Shown piece by piece: positions 8,182 through 16,142 of a stretch of 64,000 nucleotides of DNA; position 1 is the first letter of the stretch; each line of letters opens with the position of its first letter. The stretch spans positions 1 to 64,000 of the forward strand of contig NZ_CAJYHX010000022.1 of the NCBI RefSeq assembly GCF_913774285.1. Reading direction: 5' to 3'. Origin of the DNA: an uncultured Sphingomonas sp. (GTDB lineage: Bacteria; Pseudomonadota; Alphaproteobacteria; Sphingomonadales; Sphingomonadaceae). The translations under genes were made by a program, and so were the position numbers. The notes under the pieces are model-generated. The model saw only the letters and a list, made by a program, of their open reading frames with translations, was not told where the DNA came from and searched no databases.

Positions 8182-11100
8182 CTACATTCCAATCCCAAGG
8201 CCCCGATCGCGATCGATCGAGAAGGTGAGCTGACGGATGATCGAACGGGTGCGGGCATCGTCGCCGAAGGCCCGGCTGACGCCGCCATCGCGGCTGCCTG
8301 GTGTCCATTCCGGCGACCACTGCCGCCCGAATAGCTGGTTGCCCCTGCGGCTAAGCGCGACGCCGAGGGCCGGGTCTTTCTCCAACCCCTTCGCCATCGA
8401 GCGCATGACGTTCTCAACACCGGCGCGCTTCTCCTCATTCTCCCACCCGCTCAGATTGCCCCGACGCGCCTGAAGCTGCTGCCAGGCTTGAACGAACCGG
8501 TCCGCGCGCAGCTCGGGATTGGTGCGCACCTCCGCTTCCAGCTGCATCTGGCGAATGGCGTTGGCGGTGCGACCATTGGCCGCTTCGCTGACCAGACCCG
8601 GCGTTCGCTCAAATGCCGTATCGAGATCGTGTGCGCCGTGGGGATGCAGCGCGTTGATCGCCTCGGCAGTGCGCACGAGCGCCGCCTTCTGAACTTCGAG
8701 CGGCGTTCGGCCCTGCCCGGTCATACGGCCAGCATCCTGCACGGCACGCGCATAGCCTTCGACCGCCCGCTCAAGCTTCTGGGTTGCGGATGCCTCGGGC
8801 GCAGCCGCCGGCACCGACAGCTTGAGCCCATCGAAGCGCAGCTTGGTTGGTGCCCGTTCCGGCTCGGGGATGGACAGCCGCAACCCCTCAAACATGCCGC
8901 GGCGCCGTGCTGGTGCAGGCGCGCTGCGTTCCGGTTCGGCGAGTGGTTCCTTGGCGAGCGTATGGAGGATGCGCGACCGTTCGACTCCGCGCCGAGCACC
9001 GAAGCGCTCAGCGGCTGCATCATAGTCGAGCGCATTGTCCTTCGGCCGGTCTCGCGACAGCGTGCGGTCCAGCTTGCCCTGGTCGGCGAAATCGTCGCGG
9101 CCATAATGGAGGTGCACCGCGTCGCGGTGCCGCGACAGCGCGACATAGGCCGCGTGCCGATCAAGGCCCGGCGTTGCCAGCACGTGCACCCGGTCGACGG
9201 TGACACCCTGCGCCTTGTGGATCGTAGCGGCATAGCCATGGGTGATGTCGCCGTAATTCTTGTGGTCGAAGGCGACCTGGCGGCCATCGTCGAGCCGCAC
9301 GGCCATGCGGGCGTGATCGACCTGTTCGATGGTGCCGAGACTGCCATTCTTCACATCCAGGCTGCGTTCGTTGCGCAGGAACATGACCCTGTCGCCGGCC
9401 CCGAACAAGCGTTCTCCTCGGGCGGTTTCGACAGCAATATCAGTATCTAATGACCCACTGCGTTTCATCGCATCCCGGGCTAGTGCATTCAGTTCATCGC
9501 ATTCCTGGTTGGTATGGGTGAGAATGATGCGCGACGCGCCCGGATCGGCGATCCGCTCGCGATTCCAGCGCGCAATCAGCGCCGATCGCGCCTCGACTCG
9601 CGTCTCCGAGTCGACGACCATCCCGGCCTCGGCATAGGCCTCCAGCGCCTCGGCTGTGCGGCCGGTTGCGAGCTGGCGCGTTGCCAGCCGCTGCCAGTCT
9701 TCGCGCTGCCGGCGAATGTCGGTGATCTCGATGGCACCATGTCGCTCGGCCACTGATCGGAACGCGGCCCCCGCTTCGATCGCCTGCAGCTGCTCGGGAT
9801 CACCTACCAGCACCACCTTGGCGCGGCGCTTCTCGGCTTCGGCAATCACCCGCTCCATCTGACGCGAGCCGATCATGCCGGCTTCGTCGATCACCAGGAT
9901 CGTCCTGTCGGTCAGCAGTTCGCGCCCTTGCTCCCATTGATGCTCGATGCTGGCGATGGTGCGCGACGCGATGCCCGAGCCGCTCTCCAGATTCTCGGCG
10001 GCGATGCCCGACAGCGCCAGGCCCTGCACCTGATAGCCGGCACTTTCCCATGCTTCGCGGGCAACGGCGAGCATCGCCGATTTTCCGGTACCGGCATAGC
10101 CGACGACCACGCCCAGATCCTTGCCGCTGGTGACATGATCAAAGGCGCTGCGCTGTTCGCTCGACAGGACCAGCCCGCGCATCTCGGCGCGGGCCAAGGC
10201 AAGCTTACGATGCTGCTCGTCCATGCCGTGGCGGCGGCTGCCGTCGAGCTTCACGGTCGAGCGCTCCAGCCGCGATTCGGTCTCGATCATGTCACGACTG
10301 GTGAAGCGGTCTTCGCCGCGCCCGTCCTTGCCCAGCTTCACCAGCTCGGGCGCAGCGCGCACCGCCGCCATCACCTGGTCAAACTGGTCCTTCCCTTCGC
10401 TATGGCGATGCACGAACATCGCCAGATCGCGCGTGGTGAAGGTCGCCTGGGTGCGGGTGATTGCGTTAAGCGCCAGCGCCGGATTGGCGAGCAGCTTCTC
10501 GCCATTGGCGCGGGCAATGTCGTGATGCTCTTCCAGCCGTTCGGAGGCGAGCCCCTGGTCGGCCATTCGGGCCGCCGCTGGGCCGATCTTGTGCTGCGGT
10601 TCGAGGTCGATCCCCTGCGTTTCCAGCGAACGATGATCGACACGCGCGTCGATATCCAGTTCGGCTAGCCGAGCATTGACGTGCCCAGCCCAGCGCTCGC
10701 GCCATTTCTCCAGCAGATCGGTACGGTTCCAGTCGCGATTCTTCTTGCCGAACCCGTCGGCATCCACCTCGCGCAAAGCCAACATGACGTGCGAATGCGG
10801 TTTGGGCTCGCCATCAGCGCCGATATCCCAATGGACGTTGAGATCGGCGACCATGCCGCTGTTCACGAACTCCGTCTGGACAAACTCGCGCGCCAGCCGA
10901 ATGCCCTCGGCCTGGTCCAGCTCACGCGGAATCGCGAATTCGATCTCGCGGGCGAGCTGCGCGTCCTTGCGCAGCTCCACCGCTTCAACCGCATTCCACA
11001 GCTTTTCCCGATCGGCGAGATGCTCGGGCGCGCCGTCCGGCAGCAGCACTTCGGAATGCACGACGCCGGCCTTGTTCGAGAAATCATGATGCCGATCCAA

Positions 11101-11205
11101 CCGCTGGTCGTGCAGCCGCGACGCCGAGCGATAGGCAGCAGCGGCCAGCGCCGACGATCCGCTGGCGCGGCTGATGATCTTTGCCGAGAAGTGGTAGATC
11201 GCCAT
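8182..11205 (-). CDS. traA: Ti-type conjugative relaxase/helicase TraA
   Basis: 1007 aa. N-terminal MobA/MobL relaxase domain (starts MAIYHFSAKIISR) with the metal-binding histidine motif in NVHWDIGADGEPKPHSHVML. A RecD2-like helicase follows with Walker A VVGYAGTGKSAML near residue 370, VIDEAGMIGSRQM near 440 and HGYAATIHKAQGVTVDR near 660. The C-terminal 250 residues are less conserved. TraA nicks oriT, stays bound to the 5' end and unwinds the transferred strand. The gene is divergent from traC/traD across a recognisable oriT, as in Ti plasmids. No mating-pair-formation genes are present, so transfer would need a helper system or genes outside the window. Confidence 0.93.
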   Translation of the reverse strand: MAIYHFSAKIISRASGSSALAAAAYRSASRLHDQRLDRHHDFSNKAGVVHSEVLLPDGAPEHLADREKLWNAVEAVELRKDAQLAREIEFAIPRELDQAEGIRLAREFVQTEFVNSGMVADLNVHWDIGADGEPKPHSHVMLALREVDADGFGKKNRDWNRTDLLEKWRERWAGHVNARLAELDIDARVDHRSLETQGIDLEPQHKIGPAAARMADQGLASERLEEHHDIARANGEKLLANPALALNAITRTQATFTTRDLAMFVHRHSEGKDQFDQVMAAVRAAPELVKLGKDGRGEDRFTSRDMIETESRLERSTVKLDGSRRHGMDEQHRKLALARAEMRGLVLSSEQRSAFDHVTSGKDLGVVVGYAGTGKSAMLAVAREAWESAGYQVQGLALSGIAAENLESGSGIASRTIASIEHQWEQGRELLTDRTILVIDEAGMIGSRQMERVIAEAEKRRAKVVLVGDPEQLQAIEAGAAFRSVAERHGAIEITDIRRQREDWQRLATRQLATGRTAEALEAYAEAGMVVDSETRVEARSALIARWNRERIADPGASRIILTHTNQECDELNALARDAMKRSGSLDTDIAVETARGERLFGAGDRVMFLRNERSLDVKNGSLGTIEQVDHARMAVRLDDGRQVAFDHKNYGDITHGYAATIHKAQGVTVDRVHVLATPGLDRHAAYVALSRHRDAVHLHYGRDDFADQGKLDRTLSRDRPKDNALDYDAAAERFGARRGVERSRILHTLAKEPLAEPERSAPAPARRRGMFEGLRLSIPEPERAPTKLRFDGLKLSVPAAAPEASATQKLERAVEGYARAVQDAGRMTGQGRTPLEVQKAALVRTAEAINALHPHGAHDLDTAFERTPGLVSEAANGRTANAIRQMQLEAEVRTNPELRADRFVQAWQQLQARRGNLSGWENEEKRAGVENVMRSMAKGLEKDPALGVALSRRGNQLFGRQWSPEWTPGSRDGGVSRAFGDDARTRSIIRQLTFSIDRDRGLGIGM

Positions 11206-11235
11206 AGCGACACTTCACTTACACTAAAACAAGCG

Positions 11236-11263
11236 ACGTCGGCACGACGTATAAGCGCGCCCT
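11236..11263 (+). other. oriT: Candidate oriT (RSF1010/Ti type)
   Basis: An inverted repeat ACGTCG-gca-CGACGT (11236-11250) is followed by TAAGCGCGCCCT (11252-11263). This reproduces the layout of the RSF1010/Ti oriT family, an imperfect hairpin next to a nick region like TAAGTGCGCCCT, differing here at one base. It sits in the 172-bp gap between divergent traA and traC, the usual place. The nick would be expected between the second G of GCGCG and CCCT. Confidence 0.75.
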
Positions 11264-11377
11264 CAAAAGATTTCATCTTTTTCGCGACGTGATCATCCCA
11301 AGATGTTTCACGACATTTGCGCTGATCGACGCAGTTCCTAAATCACGGATCATCATCCATCAACTGCGGAGGGTTCG

Positions 11378-11701
11378 ATGCGCAAGCCACGGGACTTCGA
11401 TTCGGAGCTGAAGGCGCTCGACAACAAGGCGCGACAGCTCAAACAAGCCAAGTTCCAACAGCTCGGCGAACTGGTGGTCGCGACCGGTGCCGATACGCTG
11501 GCAGTCGAGCAGCTGGCGGGCGCGTTGCTCGCCGCTGCTAACGCGTCCGATATGATCGTACGGGAGGACTGGCGCCAGCGTGGCGCGGCCTTCTTTCAAC
11601 GGCAGGGCAAAGCTCGCGGCGGCGCTCGTCCGCGTGCGGTATCGGCTGCGGCAGCTGACGGGGGCACGGCACCGGCTGGAAGCCCAGCGGGCGCGGAATG
11701 A
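11378..11701 (+). CDS. traC: TraC-like conjugal transfer protein
   Basis: 107 aa. A coiled N-terminal helix (FDSELKALDNKARQLKQAKF) is followed by QLGELVVATGADTL, the pattern of TraC-like DNA-processing accessory proteins, which join TraA and TraD at oriT. The tail is Gly/Ala-rich. AACTGCGGAGGGTTCG precedes the ATG (11378), giving a clear ribosome-binding site. It overlaps the following traD. Confidence 0.7.
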   Translation: MRKPRDFDSELKALDNKARQLKQAKFQQLGELVVATGADTLAVEQLAGALLAAANASDMIVREDWRQRGAAFFQRQGKARGGARPRAVSAAAADGGTAPAGSPAGAE

Positions 11702-11930
11702 CACCCGGGAATGGGTGGTGAAGCGCCGCGAACGAACGCGCCAGCTGATCGAGCTGGGCGGGTTGGTTGCCAAAGCCGGATTGGTCGAACTCACCGACGA
11801 TGATCGCGCCGTATTGTTCGGTTTGATGATCGACGCTGCCGCTACGCTCAAAGGCGAACAACGGGATCAGGCGCTGACATTATGGCGAAGACGCGGGCGT
11901 CGTGCCTTCGAGCAGCTGCAGAATGAGTAG
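11580..11930 (+). CDS. traD: TraD-like conjugal transfer protein
   Basis: Up to 116 aa from a GTG at 11580. The conserved core WVVKRRERTRQLIELGGLV, then KAGLVELTDDDRAVLFG, is the hallmark of the short Ti-type TraD (not the F-type coupling ATPase). The start is uncertain: the core lies within 11712-11930, in-frame GTG codons exist at 11715 and 11718, and the N-terminal 40 residues overlap traC by 122 bases. It acts with TraA and TraC in the relaxosome by family analogy. Confidence 0.75.
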   Translation: MARPSFNGRAKLAAALVRVRYRLRQLTGARHRLEAQRARNDTREWVVKRRERTRQLIELGGLVAKAGLVELTDDDRAVLFGLMIDAAATLKGEQRDQALTLWRRRGRRAFEQLQNE

Positions 11931-12029
11931 TCCCGCTGCATCTTCCAATATATTTCAGCAGACGGAGTACGTTCGCTCCTATAATCCTGTTGTCGGAACT
12001 ATGCCGCAAAAAAGGAGCAGGGACGCAGA

Positions 12030-12539
12030 ATGTCTGAGCAGAGCAATACCGACCCCGTTGAACTCGCAAGCGACCTCACCATTGCCTGGTTGTCGAACCC
12101 GAACAATCGCGCGACGATGGACGATGTCTCCACGTTTCTGCGGAAGATGCATGCAGATGTGATTGAGCTTTCAGGTGGCGCCGCGACCGTGGAAGTTGCG
12201 AACGAAGAGCCTGCCTCGGAAGAATTCACGCCGGCCGTCTCGGTCCGCAAATCGCTGGCCTCGAAAGACCACATTATCTCGCTGATCGACGGCAAGCCCT
12301 ATCGCACCCTGCGCCGGCATCTGAGCACGCACGGCCTGACGCCCGAGGAATATCGCGCGCGCTACAATCTGAAGTCCGATTATCCGATGGTGGCGCCGAC
12401 TTATTCGGAACAGCGCCGCGCGATGGCGCACAAGATTGGTCTGGGCGCAAAGGGCCGCGCAGCACGCAACGCGCCTGCTGAAGCGCCTGCACCGAAGCCG
12501 GCGCGCAAGCCGCGCGCGAAGGCGGCACCGACTGCCTGA
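12030..12539 (+). CDS. MucR/Ros-family transcriptional regulator
   Basis: 169 aa. The Ros/MucR domain is visible from about residue 70: SKDHIISLIDGKPYRTLRRH, LSTHGLTPEEYRARYNL, YPMVAPTYSEQRRAMAHKIG. The zinc-finger histidines are kept but the usual pair of cysteines (CLEC in Ros) is replaced by SLID, as in a subset of the family that binds DNA without zinc. The C-terminal tail is Pro/Ala/Lys-rich (PKPARKPRAKAAP). In Agrobacterium and rhizobia these are repressors or H-NS-like silencers. Location beside tra genes suggests control of the mobile module. A strong hairpin follows the stop. Confidence 0.85.
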   Translation: MSEQSNTDPVELASDLTIAWLSNPNNRATMDDVSTFLRKMHADVIELSGGAATVEVANEEPASEEFTPAVSVRKSLASKDHIISLIDGKPYRTLRRHLSTHGLTPEEYRARYNLKSDYPMVAPTYSEQRRAMAHKIGLGAKGRAARNAPAEAPAPKPARKPRAKAAPTA

Positions 12540-12545
12540 ATCCGA

Positions 12546-12578
12546 TCGCGCGCCGAGGCTCCAAGCCTCGGCGCGCGA
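12546..12578. terminator. Strong hairpin terminator between convergent genes
   Basis: Perfect 15-bp inverted repeat TCGCGCGCCGAGGCT / AGCCTCGGCGCGCGA with a 3-base loop, filling the gap between the MucR-like stop (12539) and the convergent MNT-HEPN stop (12582). No T-run, but the position and stability fit a bidirectional terminator. It is absent at the second copy of the MNT-HEPN gene. Confidence 0.65.
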
Positions 12579-12581
12579 CGA

Positions 12582-13505
12582 TCATGCGGCGGCAGCTTGC
12601 TCCAGCGCCGCGATGCGTTCTTCGCAGATCACCTGCACCGCCTGCCCCAGCACTTCGACGCGCTCGCCGAGCCACGCCAGCTCCTCGGCGGTGATCCGGT
12701 AGTGCTTGGAATAGCGCGCCTTCACATAGGCTTCCTTCAGCTTCTCGAACCGCGAACGATCGATGCGTTGGTCCCGGGGCCAAGCGTCGATCAGGCGCGG
12801 ATCGATGCGTTCAGCCTGCGTGCGCAGAAATCCGAGATTGTGGGTGTGCGGCGTGTAGAAGGTGCAGACCAGTAAAACGCAGTGATAGAGGCGTTCAGCG
12901 GCTTGATGCATGTTGAATGCAGCTTCCCGGAGCCCATCTTCTGCCGCCAGGAAATCGGCCGCTCGCTTAAACTTCTCGGCGCTCGGAAACCACTCGACAA
13001 AATATTCCCGCGCCAACGCCAGCGCCTGCGGCGGCGTCTTCGGCTTGGGCTGGTGCAGTTCGGTGGGGTCGCTCTCGTAGAGCGCGATGCCGTCGCGGGC
13101 GACATCCATGAAGAAGTAGCGGCCATGCGCCAGGCCGTCGTTCACCTCCTGCAGGGTGTGAATGATGAAATTGACCGGCGTGCGCAGCGTCTTGGTGATC
13201 CCGAGTTCGCGGTTCAGCCGATCCTCCGCCGTCGCCCAGAACTCCACCCGATCGGTGAGCTTGTCCTTGTTGACGATCACCAACAGGTCGAAGTCCGACT
13301 GATAACCCTTGGCGGTGTGCGGCTCGTCTACCCAGCCGCCGCGCGCATAGCTGCCGTAGAGGATCACCTTGAGAATGCGCGCCTGCTTCTTCCAATCCGA
13401 TGTGGCGATGGCGATCGCGTCGCCAAACTCCTCGAACAGGATCTGGACGACACGCTCCAGCTCGCGCTGCTTGGCTGGGGGCAGATGGTCGAGGCTGGTC
13501 CTCAT
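12582..13505 (-). CDS. Nucleotidyltransferase-HEPN fusion protein, copy 1
   Basis: 307 aa. N-terminal half is a minimal nucleotidyltransferase: GSYARGGWVDEP with the following acidic pair SDFDLLVIV. C-terminal half (from about residue 165) is a HEPN domain with MHQAAERLYHCVLL and KARYSKHYRI. Separate MNT and HEPN proteins form toxin-antitoxin pairs in which MNT AMPylates and neutralises the HEPN RNase; here both are on one chain. It is the last gene of the ardC / sigma4-like / MNT-HEPN set, probably cotranscribed. A near-copy lies at 57199-58122. Stress or defence function is inference. Confidence 0.85.
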   Translation of the reverse strand: MRTSLDHLPPAKQRELERVVQILFEEFGDAIAIATSDWKKQARILKVILYGSYARGGWVDEPHTAKGYQSDFDLLVIVNKDKLTDRVEFWATAEDRLNRELGITKTLRTPVNFIIHTLQEVNDGLAHGRYFFMDVARDGIALYESDPTELHQPKPKTPPQALALAREYFVEWFPSAEKFKRAADFLAAEDGLREAAFNMHQAAERLYHCVLLVCTFYTPHTHNLGFLRTQAERIDPRLIDAWPRDQRIDRSRFEKLKEAYVKARYSKHYRITAEELAWLGERVEVLGQAVQVICEERIAALEQAAAA

Positions 13506-13575
13506 GGATCGATCCTAACGCACTGATGCTGCGGCGTACACCTCGCCCGGTTCCCCGGGCGAGGTGTCGCATCGC

Positions 13576-13785
13576 TCATGGCTGCTCGCCCCGCTCTGCT
13601 CGACCCAGCGCGATCAGCACGCGGGCGACCGTCCGCTCGACCTCCGCCACCGTGCAGCCATGCCGCCGGGCCGTTTCGACGTAGTCCAAATCGTCGAACC
13701 GCACCGATCCGAAGATCGCCCGATCCCGCTCGGGCAGCGCGCGGAAAGCACGGCGCATCCGCCGCAGTCGAAGCCAACGCATCAT
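13576..13785 (-). CDS. Small sigma-70 region-4-like helix-turn-helix protein, copy 1
   Basis: 69 aa, start overlapping the ardC stop by four bases (ATGA), so coupled to ardC. After a basic N-terminus (MMRWLRLRRMRR) the chain reads AFRALPERDRAIFGSVRFDD, YVETARRHGCTVAEVERTVA, which resembles sigma-factor region 4 without regions 2 and 3. Too small to be a complete sigma factor; more likely a DNA-binding or RNA-polymerase-binding regulator of the element. Almost the same protein is at 58194-58403. Confidence 0.65.
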   Translation of the reverse strand: MMRWLRLRRMRRAFRALPERDRAIFGSVRFDDLDYVETARRHGCTVAEVERTVARVLIALGRAERGEQP

Positions 13786-14690
13786 TGCCCCGCCTCCTCG
13801 TTTGAGGTGAACGCAAGCAGGTAGTCCGCCGCCTTGCTGGCAGCGCTCGCCGCCCGAAAGATCGCCTTTTCGTCCTCGCGCAGCACCGCCAGCCAGCTAC
13901 CGACATAATCGGCGTGCCGAACTGTCGGTCGGATCGCCAGCGACGCACAGGTGAACGCGCTCGCCATCTCGGCAACCAGCTCCTCCCTACTATAGGCGGC
14001 GCTTCCAAATGCGCCGGATTGGTCGCGACCGAGCCGGGAGCCATGCCCAGTCCAGTGCCCAAGCTCGTGCAGCACGGTGCGATACCAGTTGATGCGGTCA
14101 TAAAAGGCGAGCTGCGGCGGTACCGCGACATAGTCGCCGCCTGGGCTGTAATAGGCTTCGCCACCCCCGATCCGGATATCCGCGCCGCACGCTTCCATCA
14201 GCGCGTGCGCGGCGGGAATGCGGTCGGCCTCCGCCACCGGCTCGCTCTGCGCCACCGCCGTCAGCCGCTCGGGTAGCCCCTCGCACTGGTCGACGTTGAA
14301 CACGGTGAACCGCTTGAGAAATGCCAGCTGCCGCGCCTCCCGGTCCTCGTCGCGCGCCCGCTCGGCCTCGTCCTTCGGGGTAAAGCGATCCGCATAGCAG
14401 ATCGTCGTCCCCCGCTCGCCGCGTCGCACGCTTCCACCCGCCGCCTGCGCCTGCCGAAAGGTCAGCCAGCGCTGCGAGGCATAGCACCCCTCGATCACCG
14501 CTGCCCAGAGGATCAGCACATTGATCCCAGAATAGCGCCGCCCGGTCACCGCATTGGCCGGCATCGCGCACCCGCAAGCACTGGCATCCCAAGGCTGCAC
14601 CCAGGGCAGCCGCCCCTGCTCCAGCTCGGCAATCACCCGTCCCGTCACCTCGGCATAGAGGCTCGCCCGGTTCTCGTGTCCAACACCCAT
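13782..14690 (-). CDS. ardC: ArdC-type antirestriction zincin, copy 1
   Basis: 302 aa, start ATG at 14690 with AAGGAG upstream. N-terminal ssDNA-binding ArdC domain (LYAEVTGRVIAELEQGRLPW, then GRRYSGINVLILW) followed by a metallopeptidase domain with HELGH (TVLHELGHWTGH) and the downstream glutamate in EELVAEMASA. ArdC of plasmid pSA binds single-stranded DNA and protects incoming DNA from restriction in the recipient. It heads a three-gene unit with the sigma4-like and MNT-HEPN genes. Transcription starts from an unusually long hairpin-rich leader. Second copy at 58400-59308. Confidence 0.88.
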   Translation of the reverse strand: MGVGHENRASLYAEVTGRVIAELEQGRLPWVQPWDASACGCAMPANAVTGRRYSGINVLILWAAVIEGCYASQRWLTFRQAQAAGGSVRRGERGTTICYADRFTPKDEAERARDEDREARQLAFLKRFTVFNVDQCEGLPERLTAVAQSEPVAEADRIPAAHALMEACGADIRIGGGEAYYSPGGDYVAVPPQLAFYDRINWYRTVLHELGHWTGHGSRLGRDQSGAFGSAAYSREELVAEMASAFTCASLAIRPTVRHADYVGSWLAVLREDEKAIFRAASAASKAADYLLAFTSNEEAGQ

Positions 14691-14782
14691 GGTCCTGCTC
14701 CTTTTCAAAACACCGCAACCGGCGCCGGAAGGGCGGGGGGAGCGGCAGGAGCGAACCGGCAGTCCTGCCAACAGAGGCAGGC

Positions 14783-14836
14783 CGCACCCCCCGGGGTCCC
14801 CATTGCGCAGGCGCAATGGGGACCCCGGGGGGTGCG
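14783..14836. repeat. 54-bp near-perfect palindrome in ardC leader
   Basis: Two 26-base arms (14783-14808 and 14811-14836) are exact reverse complements, separated by only AG. The inner part is CCCCATTGCGC / GCGCAATGGGG. The corresponding place in copy 2 (59415-59438) has only the 11-base inner arms with CC between, so copy 1 gained a mirrored extension. It could extrude as a cruciform or fold as a very stable hairpin when single-stranded. Confidence 0.9.
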
Positions 14837-15522
14837 CCTGCGCAATGGGGTGGGTCTCAGGGCCGAAACAGAGTGGAGGAGCCGGGCACCGCCCGGCTTG
14901 CGGCATGCCGCGGCAGGTCTAGAGGCGAGCGACGCTCCCCCCGCCCTTTCCCGCGTGCCGGCTGCACAACGCCGCCGCGCATCCGCGCGGCGACCATCCT
15001 GTCAGCGCGACCGCGCTGCCGGGCGCCCAGGCGCCCGGACAAGAACCGCACCCTTGCAACCGGGCGGGCCTCGCACGGGCGGTGTGCGCGCGCCAGCACG
15101 TGCGCCAGCCGCCGCCCGTGCCTCTCGCCCGGGCAAGTGTGCCCACGCGGGCACCAGCAGCCTGCAAGCCCTGGTGTCGCCGCAGGCGTGCGCCAGCGCG
15201 CGCACCGTACCCGCGTTCCGCTGCCGGCACCTGCCGGCCCGATCCGCAGGATCGGCCAGCGTCCGCGATCAAAACCCGAAGGGCCGAGACGGCCAGGCCG
15301 ACTCGGCGCCGCGCCAGCGGCGTGCGAGCGCAGTCACGCCGAAGGCGTGAGACGCCCTGGCACCCGCCTTGAACCTCAGAGTTTGCCCATTGGGCGACAG
15401 GGGGCCGGGGATCCTCAGATGGCCCCATCTAGCCCCAACCAGCCTCTTTTCCCGACCAGCCGCGCGACGCAGACTTGCCCCGGAGCGCTCCACCAATCCC
15501 CAAAAGATACAAGGTGATAGCA
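14837..15522. other. GC-rich, hairpin-rich noncoding leader of ardC, copy 1
   Basis: No open frame here has convincing protein character. Several short stable hairpins are visible: 14973-14992 (CCGCGC/GCGCGG, loop ATCC), 15019-15038 (CCGGGCGCC/GGCGCCCGG, loop CA), 15239-15255 (CCGATCC/GGATCGG, loop GCA) and 15334-15350 (TCACGCC/GGCGTGA, loop GAA). The same stems recur in copy 2 with altered loops. Possible roles are a single-strand promoter for early expression of ardC in a recipient, a replication or transfer origin, or a structured RNA. Which one cannot be told from sequence alone. Confidence 0.55.
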
Positions 15523-15741
15523 ATGCAGATCCAGCCCGACCCATCCGATCGCATTCTCCGGATCAAGACCGTGCTCGCACGCACCGGCCTGACCCGGTCC
15601 ACCCTCTACCGAAAAATGGAAGCCGGCACCTTTCCGAAGAACACCCGGATCAGCACCCGCTGCATCGGCTGGCGCGAGTCCGCCATCGCCGAGTGGCTGC
15701 GAAACCCGACCCCGGATCGAACGGGTAACGGTCCAGCCTGA
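15523..15741 (+). CDS. AlpA-family DNA-binding regulator
   Basis: 72 aa. The pattern RILRIKTVLARTGLTRSTLY, RKMEAGTFPKN, then WRESAIAEWL is the AlpA/excisionase-like winged helix, a typical small regulator of prophages and integrative elements. The start at 15523 has AAGGTG eight bases upstream; an upstream in-frame codon lacks a site. No integrase gene is adjacent, so its target is unknown. It marks the probable end of mobilization module 1. Confidence 0.85.
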   Translation: MQIQPDPSDRILRIKTVLARTGLTRSTLYRKMEAGTFPKNTRISTRCIGWRESAIAEWLRNPTPDRTGNGPA

Positions 15742-15871
15742 CACAGCCAGCGCAACAGCGACGAGATCGGCATGAGTCGCGCGCTGGTCTTCGAACAAAC
15801 ACCACCGCCCTTGCGCCGCGCACGGCCCATGGCATCCTGTTCTCGCGACTCAACCAGAGGAGAGGATCGCC

Positions 15872-16084
15872 ATGTTCCGCGTCTCGACCATCGCCGCCGC
15901 CATTGCTCTGATCGCCACCCCTGCCCTCGCCGCAGGACCGTGCAAGGATGCCAAGGGCAAGTTCACGAAATGCCCGCCGGCCGCCTCTGCCGCAACCGCA
16001 GCCGGCGGCGTGACCAAGGACAAGAACGGCAAATGCCATGTCGCGTCCGGCCCCAAAAAAGGTCAGTTCACCAAGTGCCCTTGA
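15872..16084 (+). CDS. Small secreted Cys/Lys-rich protein
   Basis: 70 aa. A clear signal peptide (FRVSTIAAAIALIATPALA, cut after ALA) leaves a mature chain of about 50 residues with two similar units: GPCKDAKGKFTKCP and NGKCHVASGPKKGQFTKCP. Each unit has two cysteines, suggesting disulfides in the periplasm. GAGGAGAGG precedes the ATG. Function unknown. Confidence 0.75.
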   Translation: MFRVSTIAAAIALIATPALAAGPCKDAKGKFTKCPPAASAATAAGGVTKDKNGKCHVASGPKKGQFTKCP

Positions 16085-16142
16085 GCCGCTCGGCACGCTG
16101 ACGGACGCGTTCCCGTCTCGGAGACGAAGACGGGATCGCGCC

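Larger units (their letters stand above)
12582..15357. repeat. Large direct duplication, copy 1 (MNT-HEPN, sigma4-like, ardC, leader)
   Basis: This segment recurs in the same gene order and orientation at 57199-59948. By eye the two copies agree closely through all three genes and the GC-rich leader, differing mainly in scattered bases, a locally divergent patch in the HEPN half, and one palindrome expansion in copy 1. The flanks differ: MucR-like gene and AlpA-like gene here, a 120-aa hypothetical and a frameshifted gene at copy 2. Confidence 0.9.

Noticed and set aside
14676..15517. Several 200-codon frames in the ardC leader
   Set aside because: Arg/Pro/Ala/Gly-rich in all frames, and differences between the two copies shift frames while hairpin stems are kept, so the region is better read as structured noncoding DNA.
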